From Crotalaria pallida (lineage: Eukaryota > Streptophyta > Magnoliopsida > Fabales > Fabaceae), in contig CM075652.1 of the NCBI GenBank assembly GCA_037953625.1, forward strand, positions 60,071,501 through 60,135,500: a stretch of 64,000 nt of DNA, read 5' to 3'. Positions 13,856-26,100 of this stretch are shown in pieces. Both the position numbers and the translations under genes were made by a program. How positions within the stretch are numbered: position 1 is the stretch's first letter; every line of letters begins with the position of its first letter. Under the pieces are notes generated by a model. That model did no database searches. It saw only the letters and a program-made list of their open reading frames with translations, and was not told where the DNA came from.

Positions 13856-13863
13856 TATTTAAA
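13856..13863 (+). promoter_or_regulatory. Candidate TATA box for the antisense gene
   Basis: TATTTAAA lies 107 bp upstream of the ATG at 13970, with an inverted CCAAT (ATTGG) some 40 bp further upstream. This spacing suits a plant core promoter on the plus strand, opposite to the retroelement's own transcription. No other support is visible. Confidence 0.45.
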
Positions 13864-15551
13864 CTTGATCACTCATCATTATCCCTCTTTCACGTTTCCT
13901 TGCTTGCCATTGCATCTTTTTCCTTCCTTGACCTGAACCCCTTTTCTTCTCCAAGACTTTTCTTCAAACATGGCTATTCAAGGAGTTATTGATCCCGAAA
14001 TTGACTTGAATGTCAAGTACCATGAACGTAATCTGATTATTACCGTGACTTCCTTCATTCCTGCTGATGGCGAACCCGTCAATCCATCTCCTGCTTTCCT
14101 GGGCCCATTAATGACTCCATCAGAGGCTCAAGACCCTGTCACGAGTATCAACTTTCCTCTTTCCAATCCCGATGAGATTCGTCCTTTAGCCACTCTTGAC
14201 CCCATATACACTTGCCATTTTGACAAGGAATACTCTCGTAGGGTTTTGCGGAATGTAAAACCATTCCCTAAGTTTATGGACTGGCTTGAAAGGTTACGGC
14301 CTCACAAGAACAAATCATGGAGAAAGGCCGGTTTCGAAGACCTCTTGATTCTGACAACTTCCTGTTTGCGCTATGATGATGGGCTTTTTGGCGTCGCATG
14401 TTACTTTTGGTGTCACCGAACCAATTGCTTTCACTTCCGTTACGGCATGATGACTTCGTCGCTATTTGATGTTGTCGCTTTAACCAGTCTTTGTCCCGAC
14501 GGAGAAACCTTGACCGTAGAGAGCAAACCCGAAGATGTTGTTTCCATAAGTGGTGGATCTTATGCCTTCACCAATTATGTCTAAGCGCGGTGGAACGATT
14601 ATAGGGATTGCCCAACAGTTAGTGCAACTGAGCATGTCGAGTTTCTGACAGTTTGGCTTAGTGTTTTTGTTTTCTGCACCAAATACCGACAAATTAACAA
14701 GTCTTTGGTGCCATTAGCCACGATCTTGCATGAAGAAAGACAAGTGGCCTTGAGTCAACTTCTCCTGGCGAAGTTGTATTCGACCAACAGTCACGTCTCC
14801 GACACTGTTAGAATCAATGATCAACTGGTAGCCAACGTCGGAGGCCCCACTTGGCTTTTGCATTTGTGGCTGAATGCCATTCTGAAACGTCATTTGACCT
14901 TCACCAACAATAGTGTTTGTCGATTCAGGTTCAACTACGGTTGTTTGGTGGCGAATTATGACGTTCCTTCCCTTCCATCCCATACCAACAGCTTCCTTCA
15001 TTTTATGAGAATTTTTGCTAACATCTCTATGTCATCAGATGATATAGATTTTTCTCCTTTTGCTAACAGGACTTTGGGACCTGACTGGTTTCGCACTCCT
15101 TTTCCTGGTTCATGTGTCGAAGAAAGGAAGTTGAATGATGTCATCTGGGGACATTACTTGAGCCAGAAAATCCTGTTTAGTGGCTTGCCTGATTCGTCTT
15201 CTTACGAAGACAAAGAAGTCTTTTTGTACTACCCGAACTGTGTGGCAAGGCAATTTGGCCTTTGCCAAGGACTACCTGCCCCCATGCTTCCATCAGTGTC
15301 GCACAAATTCCGTCATGGTCAATTGACAGATTACAAAGCTCCTTGTAAGACCATGTTGAATAGGTTCGTGTCGAAGAACCTTGCTTCCGTCAGCCGTTTT
15401 AATCTAGTCGGCTTTACACCTTGCTTCCTGGCCAGTCCCAATTTTGTCCGTTGGTGGGAATCTTACTTCAACACCTACCACATGGATTATGACACCGTCG
15501 TAGAGAGGATGAGTGCAAGAACTCCGTCGGATTTGGCAGCCGACAAAACTG

Positions 15552-15628
15552 GTACGAACACTTGTCTTCTTTTGCCTAGACTTCATTTTTTTCCCTTTCT
15601 ATCTTCTAACTTATCATCTTCCTTGCAG
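15552..15628 (+). other. Predicted intron 1 of the antisense gene (77 bp)
   Basis: It begins GTACGA and ends CTTGCAG after a T-rich stretch. Removal joins the reading frame across the exons, whereas reading through ends at a stop near 15680. The downstream exon then reads on in frame for more than 50 residues to the next stop. Confidence 0.65.
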
Positions 15629-16419
15629 TGGCCAAACCCAATATTATTGATTATACTGCTGCGATCAAGGCCAATGCGTTGAAGAAGAAAGGTGGTGACC
15701 CTTCATCACCAAAGAAATCCAAGAAACGGCACCAATCCAGTGCCATTGATGACTTTGTTGAGGCCAAAAAGCAACACAAGGGATGAACGGAAAAACTGCC
15801 AAACCATCCTCAGACGGATCCTGAAAGAACGGATAGTTCTTTGATACGTCCACTCTCAAATAAGCTTCAAACTTCTACTACCACGTTGGCCCCTCCTGTT
15901 CGTTCTGCCTCACATCCCATAGCCAAACCTCAACAGGGTCCTCGTCCAAAAGCCAAGGGAATTGTCATAAGGGAACCGTCTCCTCATGTTAATGTTCAAA
16001 GAACGTATGATGACGCACCCTTAATTGTCGATGTCTCTCACAACAACCCTTGTGTTGGTGAATTCCTTCTGACTCCAGGATGCAATCCGTTTGAAGAAGA
16101 TGAAGTCAAAGACACCAGTTTTCAACTACAAAGGCGTCCTGCCCGTCGTCACGTGGTCATGGATGACTTGTCTTCTGATGATCCTCCCTATACTGTGGTT
16201 TCTCCAGCACAGGCCGACAGACTTAAAACTATCGAAGCATCTATGCAGAGATGTATTGATGACACTTCTTCGTCGACCGTAAATGAATTCATTGTTCAGG
16301 ACTCTAATTAAGGTTTTGTTGACACCATGCTTCATAGTCCTATCGACACTCAAGTCGTGGATTCCCCCGTTGCTGTCGTGGGGCCTGAGGCCACTACTGC
16401 ATCTGTTCCTCCCTTTGAG

Positions 16420-16496
16420 GTAATTAGGAATTTACTTATTCGCCCTTTTTGCAGCATTAAAGCAACCTCACCAAACTTTCTTTTATTGTTTTTCAG
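16420..16496 (+). other. Predicted intron 2 of the antisense gene (77 bp)
   Basis: It begins GTAATTAG and ends TTTTTCAG after a pyrimidine run. It sits between codons (phase 0). The frame before it and the long coiled-coil ORF after it agree once it is removed. It happens to be the same length as intron 1. Confidence 0.65.
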
Positions 16497-17480
16497 ATCC
16501 CCAACAACCCAATTCAACTCGAAGGTTTTGACGGCAGTTTACCAATTCCTTCTGCATCCAACTCCGCCGCTGTTCCCTTTGCTGAAGTTCCTTCTTGCAA
16601 TCCTTCTTCCAGCACCATGGCGCCCTCGATCCAAATGTCCCACTCCAATGTTTTCTCCACTCTTCAGGAATTGATGGCCAAAGCGCGTTCCATTGATGAA
16701 GCCGTGGATTCTCCTTTGAGAGACACTGAATCGGCTACGGATCAACTGATGGTGACCTTGAAGAACATCTGTTGTCGGCCTTTTGATCAATTGTTGGTCG
16801 ATTCTGCAACTGCTGAACTCTTTTCCTTTACCATCAACTCACTTTTACAACACTCCGTCCCAGAAGACGTTGAATCCAAATTGGCCAATCTGCAACGATT
16901 TGTGAATAATTGGACTACTGAAAGTCCAAAGATTTTGAAAGACATCAAAGTTTATGTGGATGTCAAAACAAATCAGCATGAGTTGGAGGCCAAAATTGTT
17001 GATTTGGAGCGAGAGGATATAGATTGGTCTTCCAAAGTTAATCAGACACTTCAGCGAATGAAGGTGAATGGGGCCAAAATTCAAGAATTGAAAGATGAAT
17101 TGGCCCGTCGGGAACAAGATCAACTGGAGATGACCCAATTCGTTGAAGCCGCCAAGACTACACGACAAGAGTTGAGCGACAAATTTGTTGCTTTGGTGGC
17201 TCCTTACCAACAGGTTATGGATGCACTTGCTGCAACTTTGCAAGGCTACAAGGCTGGACTTCGACGTCGGGATGCTTTCGCCAGGGAATGGCGCTCTTTT
17301 AGCAATTTGTTTGGATGAACTTTTGTTTTACCTTTTGTATCGTTTGCTTTTTTCACTTTGATTTCGTTGTATGGATTGCAATTCAATTTAATGAATGTTT
17401 ACTTCTATCATTGTCGGCTTATATTTTTTCAAATACTTGTCGTTGATTGCTTTAATCTTTTTCCCCGAATTGACTTTGAC

Positions 17481-18848
17481 TTACTCGTATGCATTGCCTG
17501 AGAAGGCCTTTACCTCTTGAAATGGTCCTTCCCATTTTGGTGACTATTTGCCGTATTCATTAGAACGTTTGTCGATTGGCAAGATTACTTTCCATACTAG
17601 TTCACCCGGTAGAAATGATTTGAATTTAACTCTGGCGTCGTAATACCTAGCAATCTTTTCCTTTTGTCGCATAATATTTTCTAACGCCAAAATTCTTTCA
17701 TCATGCACCTCGTTCAACTCGTCAAACATGGAATTCCAGTAATCATTCACAGGCATTTCATGTTGCCTCTGAAATCGTACCGATTCCAAATTTATTACGA
17801 CTGGCAACATGGCCTCATGGCCATATGTTAACATATAGGAAGTCGTACCCATAGCCTTATTTGGAGAATTTCGGATAGCCCATAATGTTGGCGTCAACGC
17901 TTCATGCCAATTTCGTGGTTTTCCTTTGATCTACTTCTTGATAATGTTGATGATCCACTTGTTGGCTGCTTCAGCTTGGCCATTTGCTTGAGCATAATAG
18001 GGTGTCGAAGTCAATAATTTGATCCTTCTTGATGTCAGATATCCCTTCAATTTGCTCCCCAAGAAAATAGACGCTTGGTCAGTAGTTATAGTGTCAGGGA
18101 TCCCAAATCGACAGACGATATGGTCTTCAATAAAATTAATCACTTGCTCTTGTTCGACTTTTACCAGAGGTATAGCTTCCACCCATTTGGTAAAATAGTC
18201 AACACCCACCAAGATCCTTGTATGGTCTTTTGAGGAATGTGGAACGATTTCACCAATAACGTCTAGTGTCCATCCTCTGAAAGGCCAAGGCTTGACAATC
18301 GAATGTAATTCACCTGCTGAGACATTCTGGATATAGCCATGTTTTTGGCATTCTTCACATGATCTTGCAAAATTCATGCAATCCGACACTAGCGTGGGCC
18401 AAAAAACTCTTTGCCTTCGGAAGATCCACTTCATCTTCTCTCCAGCTTGGTGTGCTCTGCATATTCCCTCATGCACCTCTGCCAATGCTATAAAAGCATC
18501 TTCTTTGTCGAGGCACACTTCTAGATTTCCGTCGACTGACCTATGATATAAATCTCCTCCTAGTAAAGTAAACTTAGTAGCTTTCAGCTTCAAACTTCGT
18601 TCAACATTAGGAGATGGATTTTCTAAGTAGTCGGCTATAGGTATTCTCCAGCCGTCATTTGATGTCAGTGCATTTACCATAACTTCCCTTTCATGAGGAG
18701 GATACAGTAATTCTTCTATTTGAGTCACCTTGTCTAGAACCTCCTTTGATAGACGGTATCCGGATGCAATTTGAGCCAAGTGATTGGCCTTTTGATTATG
18801 ACACCGGTATATGTGTTTGACAGATACATCATCAAATTGGCACATCAT
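17481..18848 (-). pseudogene. Tat integrase (decayed)
   Basis: Integrase joins the reverse-transcribed DNA to the chromosome. The zinc-binding HHCC region is visible (H..G..AH, then C..C in RSCEECQKHG). The catalytic core follows with WTLDVIGEI, GVDYFTKWVEA and a glutamate in GQAEAANKW. The second catalytic region reads TTDQASIF where DNG/DQG is usual. A GPF motif of the C-terminal domain lies past the stop near 17544. Stops at 17931-17933 (TAG) and 17544-17546 (TAG) interrupt a frame that otherwise continues. It is in the same frame as the RNase H segment upstream, separated by one stop at 18849-18851, so the original was one polyprotein. Confidence 0.85.
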
Positions 18849-18851
18849 CCT

Positions 18852-19577
18852 TTATGCCATATTGCAATACCTGGCCAATTTTGGACTTAAACACTTGTAC
18901 TCATTAACCAACTGTTTAATAACTAGCTGGGAATCTCCCTTAATAGCCACGTTCTTGGCTTTCGGGAAAATTAAAATTTCAAGGCCAATTAAGATGGCCT
19001 TGTATTCAGCTTCGTTATTTGAACATTGGTGCTTGAGGCTAAACATGAATTCCGTGGGGATTCCGTCGGGGGACACAAGCAAGATTCCAACTCCTGCCCC
19101 TTTCTTATGCGACAATTCATCAAAATACATCGTCCAAGGCCTTAAGCCAACATAATCGACATATAGTGCCACGTCTACACATGGGTGATCTGCCAAAAAA
19201 TCGGCTACCGCTTGGCCTTTAACGGCTTTTAACGGCATATACTGGAGTGAAAATTCCGTTAACGCTAACGTCCACTTGCCGATCCTGCCATGGATAATTG
19301 GCTTGGATAGCATGTATTTAATAACGTCAGACTTCAACAAAACTAAAACATGAAAATTTTTCATATAATGTTTAAGCTTTGTACAAGAAAAATAGAGTGC
19401 TAAGCACAATTTCTCTATAGCACTGTACCATGTTTCGACATCGTTTAACACTCTACTTAAATAAAATACAGCTCTTTCTACACCATTCTCGTTTTCCTGG
19501 GCTAACATGCTACCTATAGTGTAATCAGAAGCTGATATATACAATTTCAATGGCGAACCTGGTTGAGGTGGCATCAT
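18852..19577 (-). pseudogene. Tat RNase H plus second (archaeal-type) RNase H, fragment
   Basis: The first RNase H is recognised by LYISASDYTIGSMLAQ and a following YLSRVLNDVETWYSAIEKLC. The second begins after ADFLADHP with WTMYFDELSHKKGAGVGI and has the acidic NNEAEYKAILIGLE and GDSQLVIKQL segments. A second RNase H between the first and integrase is diagnostic of the Tat lineage. The N-terminal side is broken twice: about 30 expected residues between RT and RNase H are missing with a frame change near 19575, and the Athila element is inserted at 19596/19597. The domain pair still reads openly. Confidence 0.87.
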
Positions 19578-19596
19578 CCTTTAGCCTTACGAGAGG

Positions 19597-20712
19597 TGAT
19601 GAGCATTTTATTTCCCATTTTTCCTTGCATTATTTTACTCCTATTATTGATACTTGTTGCCTATTTGACATTGTTTAGCTTGATTTAGTGATTTAGAGTT
19701 TATTGGACTATTATTCTGAATATTGTTTAATTTGGGATTATTTAGCCTAATTAATTCTATTTCTATTTTCAGGTCATATTTGGCACAAGGGCTTTTTGGA
19801 CATTTTGGGAATGAAGATTTAATTTTGGAAGAGAAGATATATGATGAAGTGAAGATTGTAATCTATCTTTAGGATTAGTTGAGATTTAGTTATATCTTTT
19901 AAGATTTAGATTTTATCTATAAGATATTTTTTAGATTTAATTTAGAGATAAGCTTTCCTTAGGATTTGGGCCCATGATTTAGGCCCGTTTTGAGATTTTA
20001 AAAAAAAACTAAATTCGTGTAAACCCTTGAGAGAGATTCCATTCACGTTTTTTACATTCTCTCTCATAGAGAAGGCTTAGTTTTGCTCTCCAAGCTTGTG
20101 GAGGCTGCTAGGGTTTCTCTCTCTTCCCTTTTCTACACGTTTTTTGGTATTTTTCTTCATGGAAAGCTAAACTCTTAGGTTAAATCCCTTTGGTAATGTA
20201 TCACATACTCTTGAGGTTTTGTTCTTAATGCTATTTCGTTTTTATTCACTGTTTTCATGCTTATTGATATGTTATGGTTCGCTTAGTTCCATTATATAGA
20301 GATAATCCATGTGTATGAATGCTTAATTTATGCAAACTCGTAAAAACTCCATGCTTTGGCTTTTAATGCTTAATTAGAGGTTTGGGTTTTGGGGTGAGAA
20401 TTGAATTTTCGCTTAGTATTTAATTTTGGACAGTGAAGAGGAAAGAAATTGATCTTTTGTGACCGATGATAGAGTTGTGAACGCGAGCCAAAGGGGTTTA
20501 TCCGCTTTTCCTTATCTGTTTCTTTGTTTTGATTTAATTCTGTTTTGATTTCAATTATTCAATATTCAATATAAAAAACCCCCCCTGTTTTCTATGCATA
20601 CTATGTGTTCGACCTTTTTCTTGATAAGATATTCCTTGGGAGACGACCTAGGAGTCACTTCCTAGTACTATACTTAAACTGTTTTTATTTGTATCGGGTA
20701 CGGCCTCGATCA
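19597..20712 (+). repeat. 5' LTR of Athila element
   Basis: TG...CA boundaries are set by matching to 28561-29686 and by the AGAGG duplication outside. It differs from the 3' LTR by few substitutions and a 10-bp gap near 20424, where the 3' copy has an extra CACGAGTT-like stretch. This fits a more recent insertion than that of the host Tat element. Confidence 0.92.
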
Positions 20713-20714
20713 AA

Positions 20715-20734
20715 TTTGGCGCCGTTGTCGGGGA
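20715..20734 (+). other. Primer-binding site (tRNA-Asp type)
   Basis: TTTGGCGCCGTTGTCGGGGA begins two bases after the LTR. It resembles the tRNA-Asp-complementary site common in Athila-type plant elements. The leader that follows up to the gag start at 21421 contains no ORF of note and an A-rich stretch near 21320-21350. Confidence 0.8.
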
Positions 20735-21420
20735 CTATCGGTTCTTGCCAAAGGTCATTAGTAGTTAGTATAGTTATTATAGTGTGTCGTGTCTGATTTA
20801 GGGTCTAGTAGTCAATTCTGATAACCGGTTGAAGTTGCACTGTTTGCTGTTTTGCTATTTTGTTGCAATTAGTGTATTTGATTGATTCTGTGGTTGCTAG
20901 TTCACATAGTTGTGGGTGGAATTTTTGCACGAAAATTTATATCCACACTACTTTTATCATATAAAAATGTTTTGAGGCACCACGATCACTCAGATCATCA
21001 CTGGTTGTGAGTTCCAGAAAAATTTTCCAAGTTTTAGCAGCACTTTCTTCAAATCGTCGCAACTTTTGACCCGTAACTCGGAATTTGACGAATTTTATAT
21101 CAAATCGAAGGGGATTTTCTAAATAATCTGATTTTCTCACTTTGTGAGAAAACTCCTTCGTCTGGATCCTGAAAAAGCCGTTTTACTATTTCTTTTTTAT
21201 TTTACAAGTTTTATTTTCTTAGTTTTTGGTCTCTGATTTAATTGTTTGACTTGGTTCCCTTTTGAATTTTGTCCTCAAACTTTTTGTGGTATGTTTTCAT
21301 GATTTTAGGGTGCTGAAAAAAATAAATAAAAAAATTTTAAAAAATAAAAAATTTTGTTGCCTATTTTGGTCATGTATATTAGTGACAGTTTGCTATGCTT
21401 AATGGTGTTCTGTTCAGTAC

Positions 21421-23022
21421 ATGACTAGGGGCAACCCAAGCTACTTTCATCCATATAACCCTGAAATTGATAGAACTTATCACAGACTAGTTAGACAAAA
21501 TAGGAACCAGTCCATAGGTAGTGAGTCTATTGAGTCTTTACATAGTGAGTCTGCTTCTTTTTCTTCTATTCCTATAAATTCTGATTCTTATTCTGATTAT
21601 TCTGAAAATATGGCTCAACCTCCACCACGTGAGAGGACATTGAGGGAGCTGGCTGCACCTGATTTCACTATTGAAGATTTGTGCATCCAGTATCCCGATG
21701 ACCCGTATGAGCTAAGGTCTGGACTAATTCATTTGTTGCCCAAGTTTAATGGTCTTGCAGGTGAGGATCCTCATAAACATCTTAAGCAGTTCCATATTGT
21801 CTGTGCTACTATGAAACCACATGATGTGCAAGAGGATCATGTTTGTCTTAAGGCATTCCCACACTCCCTAGAGGGGCTAGCCAAGGATTGGTTGTACGAT
21901 CTGGCCTCTGGTTCTATCACAGTCTGGGATGACCTGAAGAGGGCATTTTTGGAGAAATTCTTCCCTGCATGCAGAACAACAGCAATCCGAAAGGATATAT
22001 CAGGCATCAGGCAACAAAGTGGAGAAAGTCTCTATGAGTATTGGGAGAGATTCAAGAGACTGTGTGCGAGCTGCCCCCACCATCAGATCTCAGAGCAGCT
22101 GCTTATTCAATATTTCTATGAAGGTCTCAACCTCATGGAGAGAAACATGCTTGATGCTGCAAGTGGTGGTGCCCTAGGAGACATGACACCTTTAGAAGCC
22201 AGAGTCAAGATTGAGAAGATGGCTTCCAATTGTCAACAATTCCATGCAAGGGGCAACAACGATGCAATCATAGTGAGAGGAGTGAATGATGTTGGCACAA
22301 GTTCTGGTAAGGTTGAGAAGCTTGAACAGAAGATAGATTCACTTACAACTTTGGTCACTCAATTGGCCATCAACCAGAAGAAGTTGTCTCTGCCTGCTAG
22401 ATTATGTGGCATATGCACATCCGCTGAGCACCCCACAGATGCATGCCCTTCTGTGCAGCAGCAGCAGCCCACGACTGGTGCTGACCAACCTGAGGCATAT
22501 GCCGCCAACATCTTCAACAGTAGAAACCAGCAGCCACAGAACTTTGATCTCTCTACCAATAGATACAACCCTGGTTGGAGGAACCATCCCAACCTGAGAT
22601 GGTCTGATCAGCAGCAACCTTCACAGGTTCAATTTCAGAACAATTCTAGACCACCATATGTACCTCCTCCAGTCCAGCAACAGAGACAACAATAGGCTAA
22701 TTCTGCACCACCAGCTCCTACTACTGAGCAGCAGCCTTCATTGGAAGAGCTGATGAAACAGATGACCATGCAAAATCTCCAATTCCAACAGGAAACTAGA
22801 GCATCCATTCAAAGACAAGAGGCCTCCATTCAATCTTTGACCAATCAGATGGGACAAATGGCAACAGCAATCAACACTATGCAATCTCAGAATTCTAACA
22901 AGTTGCCATCCCAAACAGTGATCAATCCAAACCAGAATGTGAATGCCATTAGTCTAAGGTCAGGGAAGCAGATTGTCACACCCACACCAGAATCTGACCT
23001 CAACAAAGATGATCTAGTTTAA
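21421..23022 (+). pseudogene. Athila gag (capsid/nucleocapsid), with in-frame stop
   Basis: Gag builds the particle in which reverse transcription occurs. From ATG 21421 a 424-codon frame runs to TAG at 22693-22695. The same frame then continues to TAA at 23020-23022. The capsid region is recognisable (FNGLAGEDPHKHLKQF, AKDWLYDL, WERFKRLCASCPHHQ). A CCHC zinc knuckle (C-X2-C-X4-H-X4-C, CGICTSAEHPTDAC) lies near residue 328. The region after the knuckle is Gln/Pro-rich and low complexity. Both stops could each come from a Gln codon by one C-to-T change. Programmed readthrough of the TAG is a less likely alternative. Confidence 0.88.
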
Positions 23023-23162
23023 CCCAACAAGAAGACCCAAATGGTCGAGGAGAGTGAGCACACAAGTACCAGAAAATCCCATCCAGCTCAGCCTTCCTCA
23101 AGCACAACACCTGCTGCTGCCCAACAACCACCCCCCATTCCTCTTCCTTTCCCACCAAGGGG

Positions 23163-26100
23163 GTGACTCAAAGCAAGAAAATGGAAGAGATTGACAAAGA
23201 GATACTTGACACATTCAGGAAGGTGGAAGTCAACATACCCCTTCTTGATGCAATCAAGCAGATTCCAAGGTATGCAAAGTTCTTGAAGGATCTATGCACA
23301 CACAAACGGAAGCTCAAGGGCAATGAGAGGATCAACATGGGAAGAAATGTCTCTGCTCTTATAGGTAAACCCGTCCCTCATATTCCTGAAAAGTGTAAGG
23401 ATCCTGGAACTTTATCTATGCCTTGTATCATAGGTAATACTAAATTTGAGAATGCTTTGCTGGATTTAGGAGCATCTATTAATGTTATGCCTATGTCTGT
23501 TTTCAAGTCTCTTTCACTTGGACCCCTTCAACCTACGGGTGTGGTTATTCACTTGGCAAATAGATCTACTGCCTACCCCGCAGGTTTGATAGAGGATGTC
23601 CTGGTTCGGGTTGAAGGGCTTATCTTTCCTGCTGATTTTTATATTCTTGATATGGAAGAGGACACCTCTCGTAGTGCTGTCCCTATCATATTAGGGAGAC
23701 CATTTTTGAAAACAGCCCGAACCAAGATAGATGTGCATGCAGGTACACTTTCCGTGGAATTTGATGACAGTGTGGTTCGATTCAATATTTTTGATGCTAT
23801 GAAACATTTTTCTGATGACCACTTTGTCTTTCATGTTGACTTGATTGATGATCTGATTGATGAGCATGTTCTAGACTTTTTGCATGATTATGATTTGCCA
23901 TCTTTCACTAGCTCATTTACTTGTTCTGCATGTTCTGATTCCGAAATGTGCACTGCATGCATTGAAATTGACCAGTTTTTAAATTCTGCTACTGCATCTG
24001 TTGATTCATATGATATAGATTCAGATCATGCTAACCCCATTTCTGTTTTGCATGAGTCTAATTCACTTGTTCAGGTGCAGGCGGCAGAATCCAATTCCGC
24101 TGCTCCTTTAGTTCCATCTGTGATGCAGGCACCTTTATTGGACCTGAAGCCCCTTCCTCCTCATCTCAAATATGCTTACTTGGAGGCTGAGCAGAAACTT
24201 CCAGTGATCATCTCTACCTCCCTTTCTGTTGATCAAGAGAAGCAACTGCTGGATGTGATTAGAGCAAACAAAAAGGCAATAGGATGGACTTTGGCAGACA
24301 TACCTGGTATTAGCCCCTCCATGTGCATGCATCGGATTTTATTGGAGGATGGGGCTAAACCAGTGAGACAACCCCAGAGACGGTTAAACCCCCAGATTCT
24401 TGATGTGGTGAAGAAAGAGGTCACCAAGCTGCTGCAAGCTGGCATTATCTACCCCATTTCAGACAGCACTTGGGTAAGCCCGGTTCAAGTAGTTCCCAAG
24501 AAGTCTGGGGTGACAGTTGTCAAAAATGAGAAGGATGAGCTGATTCCCACTAGAGTGCAGAACAGTTGGAGAGTCTGCATTGATTATAGGAAGCTTAACC
24601 AAGCGACCCGCAAGGATCACTTTCCTCTTCCCTTCATTGATCAGATGTTGGAGCGCCTGGCAGGTAAATCTCACTATTGCTTCTTAGATGGTTTCTCTGG
24701 TTATTTCCAAATCTGTATTACACCAGAGGACCAACATAAGACCACATTTACCTGTCCTTTTGGTACATTTGCTTATAGGAAGATGCCTTTTGGCCTATGC
24801 AATGCTCCTGGCACTTTTCAAAGATGTATGATGAGTATTTTTAATGACTTACTTGAGCATTGCATAGAGGTCTTCATGGATGATTTTAGTGTATATGGTT
24901 CCTCTTTTGATGCATGTCTTGATAGTTTGTCTAAGGTGCTTAATAGGTGCATTGAGACTAACCTTGTCTTGAATTTTGAAAAATGTCATTTTATGGTAGA
25001 ACAAGGCATAATCTTAGGGCACATTATTTCGCATAAGGGCATAGAGGTTGACCCTGCTAAGCTGCATGTAATATCACATTTGCCTTACCCCTCTTGCGTG
25101 CGAGAGGTGCGTTCTTTTCTTGGCCATGCAGGTTTCTATCGCAGGTTTATTCAGAACTTTAGCAAGATAGCCCTTCCACTATCCAACTTGCTTCAAAAGG
25201 ATACCACATTTGAGTTTGGAAACCAATGCAAGAAGGCATTTGATGAGCTAAAGAGAGCACTCACCACCACTCCCATCATCCAACCACCTGACTGGACTCT
25301 CCCATTTGAGCTCATGACCGATGCCTCGAATTATGCTTTGGGAGCAGTTCTCTCCCAAAGGGTTGGTAAGATGTCTCATGTGATTTATTATGCATCTAGG
25401 ACTTTAGATTCAGCACAAGTTAATTACACCACAACTGAAAAAGAGCTGTTAGCCATTGTCTTTGCACTTGATAAGTTTAGATCATATCTGTTAGGTTCTA
25501 AGGTTGTGGTGTATACTGATCATGCTGCCCTGAAGTATCTTTTGAAAAAGACAGATTCCAAACCTAGGTTGATTAGGTGGATGTTGCTCCTCCAGGAGTT
25601 TGATCTTGAGATTCAGGATCGGAGTGGTGCGCATAACCTGGTCGCAGACCACTTGAGCAGAATAGAGAGAGAGGAGGATGCATTTCCTATCCGGGATGAC
25701 TTCCCGGATGAGCAGCTTTTAGTTTTGCATGTTTCACATCCCCCTCCCCTTATTCCTTGGTTTGTTGATATTGTAAATTATATAGTTGCATCTGTTTTTC
25801 CACCATTGGCATCCAAAGCTCAAAGAGACAAATTGAAGAGCGATGCCAAGTATTATGTATGGGATGACCCCTATTTGTGGCGTTTATGCAGTGATCAGGT
25901 CATTCGCAGGTGCATTCCAGACCAGGAGATCCAATCGGTTCTCCAATTTTGCCATGCTTCACCAGTTGGAGGCCACCTTGGCACTCAAAGGACAACACGA
26001 AAGGTGCTGGATTCTGGATTTTATTGGCCTACCATCTTCAAGGATGCAAGCAAAATCTGCAGCTCATGTGAGCAATGTCAAAGGGCAGGAGGCACCCTAT

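Larger units (their letters stand above)
13970..17318 (+). pseudogene. Antisense gene in Tat 3' region, plant-mobile-domain-like (PMD) protein
   Basis: Read opposite to gag-pol. With introns 15552-15628 and 16420-16496 removed, exons 13970-15551, 15629-16419 and 16497-17318 form one frame of 1,065 codons. There is no frameshift; only in-frame stops at 14582-14584, 15784-15786 and 16309-16311 break it. The first ~450 residues resemble the plant mobile domain: a Trp-containing segment (KSWRKAGFEDL), an FW motif (ACYFW), a LFDVVALTSLCPDGE block, then EHVEFLTVWLSVFVFC and a VALSQLLLAKLY helix. A Lys-rich stretch follows near the first splice (KKSKKRHQ), then a Pro/Ser-rich linker. The C-terminal ~230 residues are heptad-rich and probably coiled coil. 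PMD genes in plants act in silencing and are often carried by transposons. Antisense ORFs are known in Tat elements; any function here is unknown. Its 3' end faces the end of pol about 160 bp away. Confidence 0.75.
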
